From Dryomyza anilis (lineage: Eukaryota; Arthropoda; Insecta; Diptera; Dryomyzidae), in assembly GCA_951804985.1 (NCBI GenBank), contig OX638134.1, positions 5,580,001 through 5,644,000 of the forward strand: a DNA stretch of 64,000 bases, given 5' to 3'. The notes under the pieces are model-generated. The model saw only the letters and a list, made by a program, of their open reading frames with translations, had not been told where the DNA came from and did no database searches. How positions within the stretch are numbered: the first letter of the stretch is position 1; each line of letters opens with the position of its first letter. Below, piece by piece: positions 23,521-33,904 of the stretch. Both the position numbers and the translations under genes were made by a program.

Positions 23521-24164
23521 TTTTTGTGTTAATATCAACTGTACTCTCAGTGTGGATTCGCCGAATCATATATGGATAATATTCACATACATACCCTACA
23601 AAATTCCTGCCCCCGCCCAATTCGCTTATGTGCGGCAAGCGAAAGTTTTGCTCCCACGCATCAGTGTGCGACACACAAAACCCACACGTCGACATACAAA
23701 TTGAATACATTTTTTTGTGGATCCGCTCTAAATACCGAACCGCATACAATTTCTTCGAAATTGTATTTAGACGTTCAATAACGAAAACAAGGACAACAAC
23801 GAGTAGGGATGAGAAACAAAAACTAGTTGGAGTTTGAGGAACAAAGACAAGCAACACATGCGACTAAAGCAGGAAGTAAAACTAGTAGAACGCACACAAC
23901 GACCGCAAAGACCAACGACCGTGGACGACGAGACAGCGAGCTCGCCATTGCTACACGTCGTAGCAATGGCGAGTAGTACGATGGCACAACGTGTAGGCGA
24001 AAGCAGTGAGAAGAGAGCAACATCGAATAGGAGTGGAAATCGAATAGTCGAACGGAACGAGTAGCTGATTTAAACGAGTTACTAGTAGCAGCTGTGGCTG
24101 AATTTAATTTTCAGTCATTTGCTGCCTAAACACTGTAAAAACAGTTTAATTAAAAATTGAAAGT
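23521..24164. other. GC-richer unique island with overlapping frames on both strands
   Basis: Flanked on both sides by 19-bp repeats. Open frames at 23495-23857 minus (120 codons), 23823-24023 minus, 23572-23781 plus, 23628-23837 plus and 23834-24064 plus overlap heavily, so at most one could be real. I recognise no domain in any. The island contains a perfect 14-bp hairpin at 23941-23973. Confidence 0.4.
23941..23973. other. Perfect 14-bp inverted repeat (hairpin)
   Basis: CTCGCCATTGCTAC, loop ACGTC, then its exact complement GTAGCAATGGCGAG. It abuts the palindrome GCGAGCTCGC (23936-23945). Such a GC-rich perfect stem is conspicuous in this AT-rich window. Too short for a typical animal pre-miRNA stem. 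Confidence 0.9.
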
Positions 24165-26125
24165 TAATAAAAAATTCCATTTTTCACTAAAAATTCAATT
24201 TTTCACTAAAAAATCAAATTTTCACTAAAAATTCAATTTTTCACTAAAAAATCAAATTTTCACTAAAAATTCAATTTTTCACTAAAAATTCAATTTTTCA
24301 CTAAAAATTCAATTTTTCACTAAAAATTCAATTTTTCACTAAAAATTCAATTTTTCAATAAAAATTCAATTTTTCACTAAAAATTCAATTTTTCACTAAA
24401 AATTCAATTTTTCACTAAAAATTCAATTTTTCACTAAAAATTCAATTTTTCACTAAAAATTCAATTTTTCACTAAAAATTCAATTTTTCACTAAAAATTA
24501 AATTTTTCACAAAAATTCCATTTTTCACTAAAAATTTTATTTTTCACTAAAAATTCAATTTTTCACTAAAAATTCCATTTTTCACTAAAAATTCAATTTT
24601 TCACTAAATATTCAATTTTTCACAAAAAATTCACTAAAAATTCAAATATTTACTAAAAATTCAAATTTTTACTAAAAATTCAATTTTTCACTAAAAATTC
24701 AATTTTTCACTAAATATTCAATTTTTCACAAAAAATCTAATTTTCACTAAAAATTAAATTTTTCACTAGAAATACAATTTTTCTCTATAAATTCAATTTT
24801 TCACTAAAAATTCAATTTTTCACTAAAAATTCAATTTTTCACTAAAAATTCAATTTATCACTGAAAATTCAATTTATCACTAAAAAATTCAATTTTTCAC
24901 TAAAAATTCAATTTTTTCACTACAAATTCAATTTTTCACTAAAAATTCAATTTTTCACTAAAAATTCAATTTTTCACTAAAAATTCAATTTTTCACTAAA
25001 AATTCAATTTTTCACTAAAAATTCAATTTTTCACTAAAAATTCAATTTTTCACTAAAAATTCAATTTTTCACTATAAATTCAATTTTTCACTAAAAAATC
25101 AATTTTTCACTAAAAATTCAATTTTTCACTAAAAATTCAATTTTTCACTAAAAATTCAATTTTGTACAAAAAAATCAATAATTCACTAAAAATTCAAATT
25201 TTCACTAAAATTCAATTTTTCACTAAAAATTCAATTTTTCACTAAAAATTCAATTTTGTACAAAAAAATCAATAATTCACTAAAAATTCAATTTTTCACT
25301 AAAATTCAATTTTTCACTAAAAATTCAATTTTTCACTAAAAATTCCATTTTTCACTAAAAATTCAATTTTTCACTCAAAATCCAATTTTTCACTAAAATT
25401 CAATTTTTCACTAAAAATTCAATTTTTCACTAAAAATTCAATTTTTCACTAAAAATTAATATTTCACTAAAAATTCAATTTTGTACAAAAAATTCAATTT
25501 ATCACTAAAAATTCAATTTGTAACTAAAAATTCAATTTTTAACAAAAAATTCTGTATCTCACTAATAATACAATTTTTGCTTAAAAATTTAATTTTCACT
25601 TCAAATTTAATTTTCACTAAAAATTCAATTTACCAATAAAAATTAAATTTTCACTAAAAATTCAATTTTTCACTTAAACTTCAAATTTTCACTAAAAATT
25701 CAATTTTTCACTAAAAATTCATCTTTTCACTAAAAATTCATTATTTAACTAAAAATCTAAATTTTCACTAAAAATTCAAATTTTCACTAAAAATTCTTTA
25801 TTTAACTAAAAATCTAAATTTTCACTAAAAATTCAAATTTTCACTAAAAATTCAAATTTTCACTAACTTTCAATTTTTCTCTAAAAATTTCATTTTTCAC
25901 AAAAAATTTAATTTTTTACAAAAATTTAATTTTCACTAAAAAATTCAATTTTTCACAAAAAATTTAAATTTACACTAAAAATTCAATTTTTCACTAAAAT
26001 TTAAATTTTTCATTAAAAATCAAATTTTCACTGAAAAGTAAAATTTTTACTAAAAAAAATCAATTTTTCACTAAATATTTTTTTTTACTAAACATTAATT
26101 TTTTTTTTACTAAAAATTAAAAATT
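24165..26125 (+). repeat. 19-bp minisatellite (TTCAATTTTTCACTAAAAA)n, about 2 kb
   Basis: About 100 units of TTCAATTTTTCACTAAAAA, very regular at 24280-24500 and 24930-25150, more diverged from about 25500 on. A local higher-order duplication is marked by the rare variant CAATTTTGTACAAAAAAATC at 25158 and again at 25251, 93 bp apart. No open frames. Confidence 0.95.
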
Positions 26126-27594
26126 TCGCTAAAATTTGTATTATATTTTTTTATCGGAACAAACAACCTCATCACATCGCAGCAGGCGAAAGTTGATTTT
26201 CAGTTTTGTTTTTTTTTTTATTATTTTTGTTGTTGTGGTCACAGTTGTGAACTCACACAGGATCAATGGACTTCTGCCGCTTTCTTTCGTCCTTTCATTT
26301 TGTACGTCATTCCATGATGATTTTTCGCATTTCCACAGTAGCTGTTGTTTTTTCTTCTTTTTTATATTTTTTCTATTTCTTCCACTTCTTCATTTTATTC
26401 TCCTTCCTCCCTGTCACGCTAAATAACTACTGTGTGTTTAGTTTTCATTGTTAAACAGTTGAATGATTCCGTTGCATGCTCCAAATACTCCAAAGAAAGG
26501 CACAATCGAACCATGCTAAAAACAACAATGTCAAAAATAAGCAGCCCGTTGAAGGCTGCTGCTGCTGCTTCTCGTGCTGCATTCAATGTTTATAAAAGCG
26601 TAAAAAACCCTATAATCATTTTGAAGCCATCCTTTTGTCGTTGACAATTGCTTTTTAAACAGTTTAATACAATTGATTTTTGACGGTTATTTGGGTTTTA
26701 AACTTCCGTGGAAAGTTTGTAAAACATTTATTGAGTTTTAAAATCCAAAATTTTGGCATGCTTTATTTTCTATTTTATTGAATTTCAAATACTTAAAGAA
26801 ACCAAGTCTATAAATTTACAATTTATATAAAAGGAATTTGTATGTTATTAAAAACTTAAGTTTTCAAATTAAATTTAAATATAGAACTCAATTGAAACTC
26901 AACACTCTTCTCCCCATTCATGTTTATTAACTGTAAAGCCTCTCAAAAACACAACTCGTATAATTTATTGTTCAATCACTTAGCAACGCTAATTTATTAG
27001 CTGTTTTTTTTTTTTGATAAATTTAAAAACTCTCACAATCATCTAAGTCTCAAATTACGTTCCTCCAAATATTTTGACATTTGCGCCTTCAGTGACTTAT
27101 TTCAAATTTTTCTCGCACATTTTTCAACTTCCTCCTGCTCATATTTGATGGCTGTCAATTGACGCACTTAATACTGAATTTTTCAACATGCCTAATACAC
27201 TTTTGGCATGTGTCGCAATAAAGCATTCCATTGTTTTATTATTTTTATTATCAGCAAGACAAAAATCATGCGACACAAAAAAGCCTTCAAAAAATGAAAA
27301 TAAATCCAGCGAAAGTTTATTAGATTCTTTTGTTTTTTGGCACTTATCTTATGTTGTATTTTGCCACTTATTATCTTCAATAAAATATGTTTATGTCTTG
27401 GCAGTAATTTAGAATTTGTAGATTGTGCTTTTGTCTTTTTATTTTCAGTTTAATCTGCCGAAAACATTGAAACAGAAACCATCCTTTTTTGATTTAACTG
27501 CCGCGGTTAATTTATATTTTTTTACTGTTATTCAATAGAAAGTGTTATATAGTTTAAATCTTTATACATTAAAATCTGTTTTAAATTTAATATT
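26126..27594. other. Unique DNA, T-rich, no recognisable gene
   Basis: Pyrimidine-rich plus strand with low-complexity frames (26136-26426, 26266-26454, 26432-26644 and 27188-27412 plus; 27192-27380 minus). The 26136-26426 frame is mostly Phe/Leu/Val from TTT and TTC runs. A GCTGCTGCTGCT run near 26557 gives an Ala stretch. I see no splice-site or domain evidence for a gene. Confidence 0.4.
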
Positions 27595-28060
27595 GTTATA
27601 CAGTCAAAACTGTTATACAGTAAAAACTGTTATACAGTAAAAGCTGTTATACAGTCAAAACAAAAACTGCTATACGGTAAAAACTGTTACACAGTAAAAT
27701 ATATTTTACAGTAAAAACTGTTTTACAGTTAAAAATTGTTATACAATAAGAACTGTTATACAGTTAAAACTGGTATACAGTCAAAACGGAAGAAATAGTC
27801 TTAATATAAAATTGTTATACATTAATAACTGTTATACAGTAGTAACTGATTTTCAGTAAAACCTTTTATAGCCTAAACACAGTTTTTCAGTAAAAATTGT
27901 TATACAGTAAAAACTGTATTACAGTAAAAATATTGTACAGTTAGAATTGTTATACATTATAAATTGTTTAGAGTAAAAAGTCTTTTACTGTATAATCTTT
28001 TAAATAGTACAAACTGTTATACAATAAAAATTTGTAAACAGTAAAAACGGTTGTACAAAA
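27595..28060 (+). repeat. 17-bp dyad repeat (ACTGTTATACAGTAAAA)n
   Basis: About 25 drifting units of ACTGTTATACAGTAAAA. Each intact unit contains the inverted repeat ACTGT-TAT-ACAGT. Substitutions are frequent, but the ACAGT and ACTGT half-sites are the best kept part. Possible reasons are recent spread of a hairpin-forming unit or chance. Confidence 0.88.
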
Positions 28061-28960
28061 CGGATTTCTTATTTGATTTTTTTATATTTTTATTTTTAAT
28101 AATTTTTTAATATTTTATAAAAAAAAAATTTATTTATTTTTATATTTTTTTAATATTAATATTTTTTAATATTTTTTAATATTTTTTAATATTTTTTAAT
28201 ATTTTTTAATATTTTTAATATTGTTTAATATTTTTTTAATATTTTTTTTAATTTTTTTTTATATGTTTTTTTAATATTTTTTAATATTTTTAATAACGTT
28301 TAATATTTTTTTAATTTTTTTTATATATTTTTTTTAATATTTATTAATATTTTTTAATATTTTTTAATATTTTTTAATATTTTTTAATATTTTTTAATAT
28401 TTTTTAATATTTTTTAATATTTTTTAATATTTTTTAATATTTTTTAATATTTTTTAATATTTTTTAATATTTTTTAATATTTTTTAATATTTTTTAATAT
28501 TTTTTAATATTTTTTAATATTTTTTAATATTTTTTAATATTTTTTAATATTTTTTAATATTTTTTAATATTTTTTAATATTTTTTAATATTTTTTAATAT
28601 TTTTTAATATTTTTTAATATTTTTTAATATTTTTTAATATTTTTTAATATTTTTTAATATTTTTTTAACTTTTTTTTATATTTTTTAATATTTTTAATAT
28701 TTTTAAAATATTTTTTTAATATTTTTTTAATATTTTTTAATATTTTTTAATATTTTTAAATATTTTTAAATATTTTTTAATATTTTTTATTTTTTTTATT
28801 ATTTTTTCATATTTTTTAATATTTTTTTAACATTTTTTTATATTTTTTAATATTCTTTAATATTTTTTAAATATTTTTTTAATATTTTTTAATATCATTT
28901 AATATATTTTAATATTTATTAATATTTCTTAATAATTTTAAATATTTTTATTAGGTTTGC
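28061..28960 (+). repeat. 10-bp satellite (AATATTTTTT)n
   Basis: A perfect core of roughly 33 units at about 28338-28665, with ragged flanks where T-runs vary between five and nine (28080-28337 and 28666-28960). A T6 tract recurs every 10 bp, close to one helical turn. Confidence 0.95.
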
Positions 28961-29625
28961 AAAACTTTAAGCCTTATTATCAGCGCTTTAACTGCGTCCT
29001 TGCTTTTCTTTCTATTCTTTTGCAGTTTCATTTATAAATGTCACCGCATTTTTTCCAGTAAATTTTTTATTATTATTTTCTTTTTTAATGTTGCACTGAT
29101 TCATTCTTCAGTCACTCTTGTTGGTTTTGTCTGTCTTTCTTTCTGTTTGTTTGTTATATCTTTTATTTTATTTTTTGTTGCTTTTGGCATTTATTTGACT
29201 GATAACATTTTTTTCTCATTTCAATTTTATGCAGTTTCTTCGCAGTTTCAAACTCAATGTTTTCTTGAATGTTTTCATCGTCTTTAGTCAGTTTCTTTCA
29301 TTCACCCACTTTAGCCACATTTTGTGGGAAATCTGTTTTTTTTTTGTGATATTTGCGCCTTTTTTTGTATCTTTCTGTGTCAGTCGGAAAGGACATTTAT
29401 TGGATTCGTTAACATTTTTTGTTCTTGTTGTTTTATAGCAATAAATTACGCTTTCAATTTTTTCATAATGGTTTTTAAATTAAATAAATGCAAAAATATA
29501 TCATTGCAGTAAAAATATCTCTAATTGGATTACGAAAAATGGTATATATTTTACAATTTTAATCGATTTCTGTTGAATCATATCTAATTTAAAATTGATA
29601 TTCTTTTTATTACATAAATCTGTCT
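28961..29625. other. T-rich unique DNA with low-complexity frames
   Basis: Plus-strand frames at 29000-29287, 29229-29438 and 29324-29512 overlap and are Phe-rich because of TTT/TTC runs. The first reads like several hydrophobic segments, but that is expected of T-rich sequence. No domain recognised. Confidence 0.4.
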
Positions 29626-30300
29626 TTTAAGTTCCACAAAAAATACCTCTCATAAACTTCCATTTATCTGTATGTTTGCCGGAAATGTACCGAATATATT
29701 CCTAATAATTCCAGAAATTTTGTTTCAGTAGATTGGCAAATGTCAAATTTGATTTTCTGCATATTTTGGAGACGATCATGAAATATGTAGTTTTTGATAC
29801 AAACTCCGCTTTTGTCTGCCTAAAAGAGGCAACATTTCTGTCAAAACACACAGACGAATCGAAGTCAGTAAGTCCAATATATCATGTCTAAACAAGGGGT
29901 AGAGCCTTTCCTAGGCAGTTTATAAATAGATTTTAAATAAGCAGAAAAGGATCATATTATGTCTTAAATTTACCATTTAAATTCAACAACGACATTTGAC
30001 AATCTTATATTTATCTATGTGTTTACCGGAAATATGTCGGATTTATTACTAAAAATTAGAGAAATTTTTTTCGAAACCTGCTTAAAACCTGCTCAAATAA
30101 TTACTCTTAACTCCCTTAAATCTAACAAAATACTGTCTACCATTTAATGCAGATTTCCGACCAAAACACACATAAATTGATGTTTTTGGTAAATGAGGAC
30201 ATTCCAAAAATAGATGCTTTTAATATGAAATCCGCTTTTGTCCGCCTAAAATCTTTACAAAAAACTCCTTTTTAACCACCGTAAACCCGCCAAGAATTGT
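29626..30300 (+). repeat. Diverged direct duplication (about 340 bp)
   Basis: Two related blocks. TTTATCT.T.TGTTT.CCGGAAAT occurs near 29663 and again near 30011, and ACTCCGCTTTTGTCTGCCTA near 29805 pairs with ATCCGCTTTTGTCCGCCTA near 30230. CAAAACACACA appears in both (about 29845 and 30162) but in a different order relative to the CCGCTTTTGT block, so the copies are rearranged or only partly homologous. Confidence 0.65.
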
Positions 30301-30789
30301 GTATATTCAAATTTATAGAATTCTTTTTCTAATACATTTTTTTTATTATTTGTAATAATTAAAAATAAAATTTCAATTTTGTTTAAATTTTATATTTTTA
30401 ATTATTTAAAATTTAAATTTTTTTATAAAATTTTATAATATTTTTATTTTATAATTCTTTCATAATTCTTTTATAAATATAATTTATTTTATAAACATTT
30501 CTTTTTATAATTCTACAAATTTTAATTATTTTTATTTACTAATTTTTTCCAATTTATGTTTATGATCAATTGAAATTTTGAATTTCAAATGTTTTTTTTT
30601 TATTTATTTATATTTTCCTAATTTTGTAAAATTTATTGTTTTTTCATTATTATTTTTTATTCCCAATCAAAATAAATTTGATTGATTTTTTTTTCCTTTT
30701 AACTATTTTTTTTTATTATTATTATTTTATTTTAATTATTTTATTTTTATTTTTATTTTTTTTTTCATTCATATTTTTTGAAATTCCCC
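30301..30789. other. Very AT-rich low-complexity DNA
   Basis: Irregular TTTTATAAT and AATTTTTAT words, no stable period. The 83-codon frame at 30636-30887 is Phe-rich from T runs. Nothing supported. Confidence 0.45.
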
Positions 30790-31500
30790 AAAATTGTTGC
30801 AACTTTTTAGCACTCATTTGCATTTCAAGTGTGCGCTCATTTCATCTGTCAATCACCTCAAGTTCTCTGCCTATCTCTGGTTTTTAGCCTTCCCTATATA
30901 ACGGATCATGACACCATGACACCTTAGACCCTCCATGACTATGTCTCATTCTCCCTTTGCGGTCTGTGCTTTGTGGTGCTGCGCATTGCGCTACTTTGTG
31001 GTCGCTCCCTCATTTTAGCCTTATTTGCGGTTTCGCGGAATTTTTTATTTCGGGCATCATCTCGTTACGGTCGAGAGCATTGACTCTGCACATTAATGAA
31101 ACCATCTGCACAATTATAAGACCCACTTCAAATGCACCCCCACACCTCAGACGCACCGCACCATAGAGCCATCTCTTAAAATGCATTTTATTCTGTCAGA
31201 GCACAGACGACTGCACTCGAACACGCCAATCATATAATGACACTTCGTCGTCGTTCTCCGCGTGCTGTGATTGACAGGCGTCAGCAAAAATTAAAATTAT
31301 AATGTCTGCGAATTTTTCTGAAAATTTGCTGAAAAGAATAAAAAAGAAAATTGAAAAATTTAAGAAATATTTTTAAAATTTAGTGCAAATGAAATGTGCT
31401 TCAAATTGAAGACAGATTTATACTTATTTCGCAGAAATTTAAAAAAAATGTCGAAGACAGTGGACATTTAATTTTAAAACATTTTTAAAATTTTTCTATT
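30790..31500. other. Unique, GC-richer island
   Basis: Between about 30830 and 31290 composition is balanced. There is a small tandem step ATGACACC (30908-30923) and a 69-codon frame at 30957-31166 plus without known domain. The stretch CACTTCGTCGTCGTTCTCCG near 31239 and a CCACACCTCAGACGCACCGC run are typical of fly intergenic DNA. No gene can be assigned. Confidence 0.4.
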
Positions 31501-32270
31501 TTTTTTATATTTTTTTACTTTTATATTTTTATATTTTATATTTTTTTATTTTTATATTTTTATATTTTTATATTTTTATATTTTTATATTTTTATATTTT
31601 TATATTTTTATATTTTTATATTTTTATATTTTTATATTTTTATATTTTTATATTTTTATATTTTTATATTTTTATATTTTTATATTTTTATATTTTTATA
31701 TTTTTATATTTTTATATTTTTATATTTTTATATTTTTATATTTTTATATTTTTATATTTTTATATTTTTATATTTTTATATTTTTATATTTTTATATTTT
31801 TATATTTTTATATTTTTATATTTTTATATTTTTATATTTTTATATTTTTATATTTTTATATTTTTATATTTTTATATTTTTATATTTTTATATTTTTATA
31901 TTTTTATATTTTTATATTTTTATATTTTTATATTTTTATATTTTTATATTTTTATATTTTTATATTTTTATATTTTTATATTTTTATATTTTTATATTTT
32001 TATATTTTTATATTTTTATATTTTTATATTTTTATATTTTTATATTTTTATATTTTTATATTTTTATATTTTTATATTTTTATATTTTTATATTTTTATA
32101 TTTTTATATTTTTATATTTTTATATTTTTATATTTTTATATTTTTATATTTTTATATTTTTATATTTTTATATTTTTATATTTTTATATTTTTATATTTT
32201 TATATTTTTATATTTTTATATTTTTATATTTTTATATTTTTGTATTTTTGTATTTTTATATTTTATATTA
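31501..32270 (+). repeat. 8-bp satellite (ATATTTTT)n, third locus
   Basis: About 90 units in the T-rich orientation, perfect from about 31551 to 32238. Terminal variants are TTTTTGTATTTTTG at 32239-32255. It ends about 65 bp from the first tRNA gene, on its 3' side. Confidence 0.97.
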
Positions 32271-32320
32271 TTTATAAATAATGTAATATTACATATATCA
32301 AATTAACAAAATTTTAAACT

Positions 32321-32331
32321 AAAAAAAAAAA
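32321..32331 (-). terminator. Pol III terminator for tRNA-Thr copy 1
   Basis: A run of eleven A on plus gives T11 on the minus strand, beginning three bases past the discriminator base of the tRNA. Four or more T suffice for RNA polymerase III termination in animals. Confidence 0.85.
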
Positions 32332-32334
32332 TGT

Positions 32335-32406
32335 TGCCTCCTGTGAGGTTTGAACTCACGACCCCTGGTTTACGAGACCAGTGCTCTACCACTGAGCTAA
32401 ACAGGC
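32335..32406 (-). tRNA. tRNA-Thr (anticodon CGT), copy 1, with an acceptor-stem mismatch
   Basis: Read on the minus strand it folds as a 72-nt cloverleaf. The acceptor starts GCCTGTT, the D arm is GCTC/GAGC with AGTGGTA, and the anticodon arm is CTGGT-CTCGTAA-ACCAG, giving anticodon CGT (Thr, decodes ACG). The T arm is GTGAG-TTCAAAC-CTCAC, and the 3' end is AGGAGGC plus discriminator A; CCA is not encoded, as expected in eukaryotes. Internal promoters are visible: A box TAGCTCAGTGG and B box GTTCAAACC. There is no intron. The sequence differs from copy 2 (33014-33085) at one base only: residue 5 is G instead of C, so pair 5-68 is G-G and the acceptor stem is broken in the middle. It could still be transcribed, but charging or processing may be reduced. 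Confidence 0.95.
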
Positions 32407-32992
32407 GCTTTACTCGAAATTTAAAATTATTGAATTACACAACATATAAAAAATTAAAAAGATAATATTAAAATATGGAAAAATAGATTTTTATTAAATT
32501 TGTTTTTCACTTTCAATTTTTATTATATTTAAATTCAATTTTTCACTAAAAATTAAATTTTTATTATAAATTCAATTTTTCGCTAAAAATTCAAATTTTC
32601 ACTAACAATTCAATTTTTCACTAAAAATTCAATTTTAAACTAAAAATTAAATTTTTCACTAAAAATTCAATTTTTCACTAAAAATTCAGTTTTTCACTAA
32701 AAATTCAATTTTTCTCTAAAAATTCAGTTTTTCACTAAAAATTCAATTTTTCACTAAAAATTCAATTTTAAACTAAAAATTAAATTTTTCACTAAAAATT
32801 TAATTTTTCACTAAAAATTCAATTTTTACTAAAAATTCAATTTTTCACTAAAAATTTACTTTTTCACTGAAAATTCAATTTTTCACAAAAAATTCAAATT
32901 TTCACTGACTATTAAATTTTTTACTAAAAACTATACTTTTCACTAAAATTTCAATTTTTCATTCAAAATTAAATATTTCAAAAATTTGATAC
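32407..32992 (+). repeat. 19-bp minisatellite between the tRNA genes
   Basis: After about 85 bp of AT-rich DNA upstream of tRNA copy 1, roughly 25 units of TTCAATTTTTCACTAAAAA fill 32500-32980. They include a duplicated segment marked by CAATTTTAAACTAAAAATTA (about 32629 and 32764, 135 bp apart). The pairing of this array with a tRNA on each side is unusual in the window. Confidence 0.9.
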
Positions 32993-33001
32993 AAAAAAAA
33001 A
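32993..33001 (-). terminator. Pol III terminator for tRNA-Thr copy 2
   Basis: Nine A on plus (T9 on the transcribed strand), 12 bases past the tRNA 3' end. Confidence 0.8.
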
Positions 33002-33013
33002 TCTTCTCAAAGC

Positions 33014-33085
33014 TGCCTCCTGTGAGGTTTGAACTCACGACCCCTGGTTTACGAGACCAGTGCTCTACCACTGAGCTAAAGAGGC
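33014..33085 (-). tRNA. tRNA-Thr (anticodon CGT), copy 2
   Basis: A 72-nt cloverleaf on the minus strand with a fully compatible acceptor stem: GCCTCTT against AGGAGGC, with one T-G wobble at 6-67. D arm GCTC/GAGC, anticodon stem CTGGT/ACCAG with loop CTCGTAA, T arm GTGAG/CTCAC with loop TTCAAAC, discriminator A. A box TAGCTCAGTGG and B box GTTCAAACC match RNA polymerase III internal promoters. No intron and no encoded CCA. It charges threonine and reads ACG codons. It is identical to copy 1 except at residue 5. The flanking sequences of the two genes are not alike beyond a few bases, so the duplication is old, or was gene-sized or retro-type. Confidence 0.97.
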
Positions 33086-33904
33086 GCTTAGCAAAAACTC
33101 GCACAAAAGCAAATAACAATTTATGGAATCAAAAACTATTAACTATCTTAAAAATTGATATTTGATAATTAATAACGTTGAGTATAATGTTAATTATTAT
33201 CAGTGAAAATATTTTGTGCCACGGTTTTGACATTCACAACCACTGTGCCTACTTCACTGAATAGCTTTCTATTTATCTACATGTTTGTCCGTTCGACTAT
33301 CAGTCTGACACTTCAATTGACAGCACATGTGAACAAATGACTAAAATGCGAACAAGCAAACGCACTCTGCGGCCATCCATCATCTATTTTTAAGCAGCAT
33401 CACAATGAAGTTCATTGAACTTTGAGTTGTCTGTCTGTGCGCCTTTTTTACTGAAATACGATCTACATTGAATGTGTTTCGACATAATTATCAGCAGCAA
33501 CATTTTCGCCGGTTATTAAAGCCATATGTGGCAGCATGTGTCCGCAGGCAGCAACAGCAACGATATTCACTGCAATAAGCGCCATAACAAATGCCGCCAA
33601 AACCGTTAAATTGCAAATAGAATTTATGCACTCGCTACTCGTTGCATATGATACACGCTACATGCTACTCGTTCGTGTTCGCCCATGTGTGTTTTTGAAA
33701 GTACTATGAATCACTATTAAAAACGGCTCTCACAATGAACGTAATTAATATGCATATCCTTGCGAAATTGCGGACCACGCAATTAATGTGTTGGACGCTA
33801 TATTGGCTTTTGTTATGCCCATTGTAGGCAAGTGTATTAAATACCGTAGTGGCTACAACCCTAGCGAGTTGATACACTGGAATTGGAGATAGTAATATTC
33901 AGTA
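33086..33904. other. Unique island, fly-like intergenic sequence
   Basis: Balanced composition with CAGGCAGCAACAGCAACGAT, GCCGCCAAAACCGTTAAATT and similar words common in fly non-coding DNA. No long frame. Lies directly upstream of tRNA copy 2 and may include its upstream region. A candidate for conserved non-coding sequence, but nothing in the sequence alone proves it. Confidence 0.4.

Noticed and set aside
23941..23973. 14-bp hairpin as a microRNA precursor
   Set aside because: The stem is too short for a Drosha/Dicer substrate and the flanks do not extend the pairing.
23495..24064. Five overlapping frames on both strands as possible small genes
   Set aside because: They conflict with one another, none has a recognisable domain, and higher GC alone lengthens chance frames. 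Kept only as an island description.
24165..26125. Regular repeats that could be mistaken for a CRISPR array
   Set aside because: 19-bp units are head to tail with no unique spacers, and the context is a eukaryotic genome.
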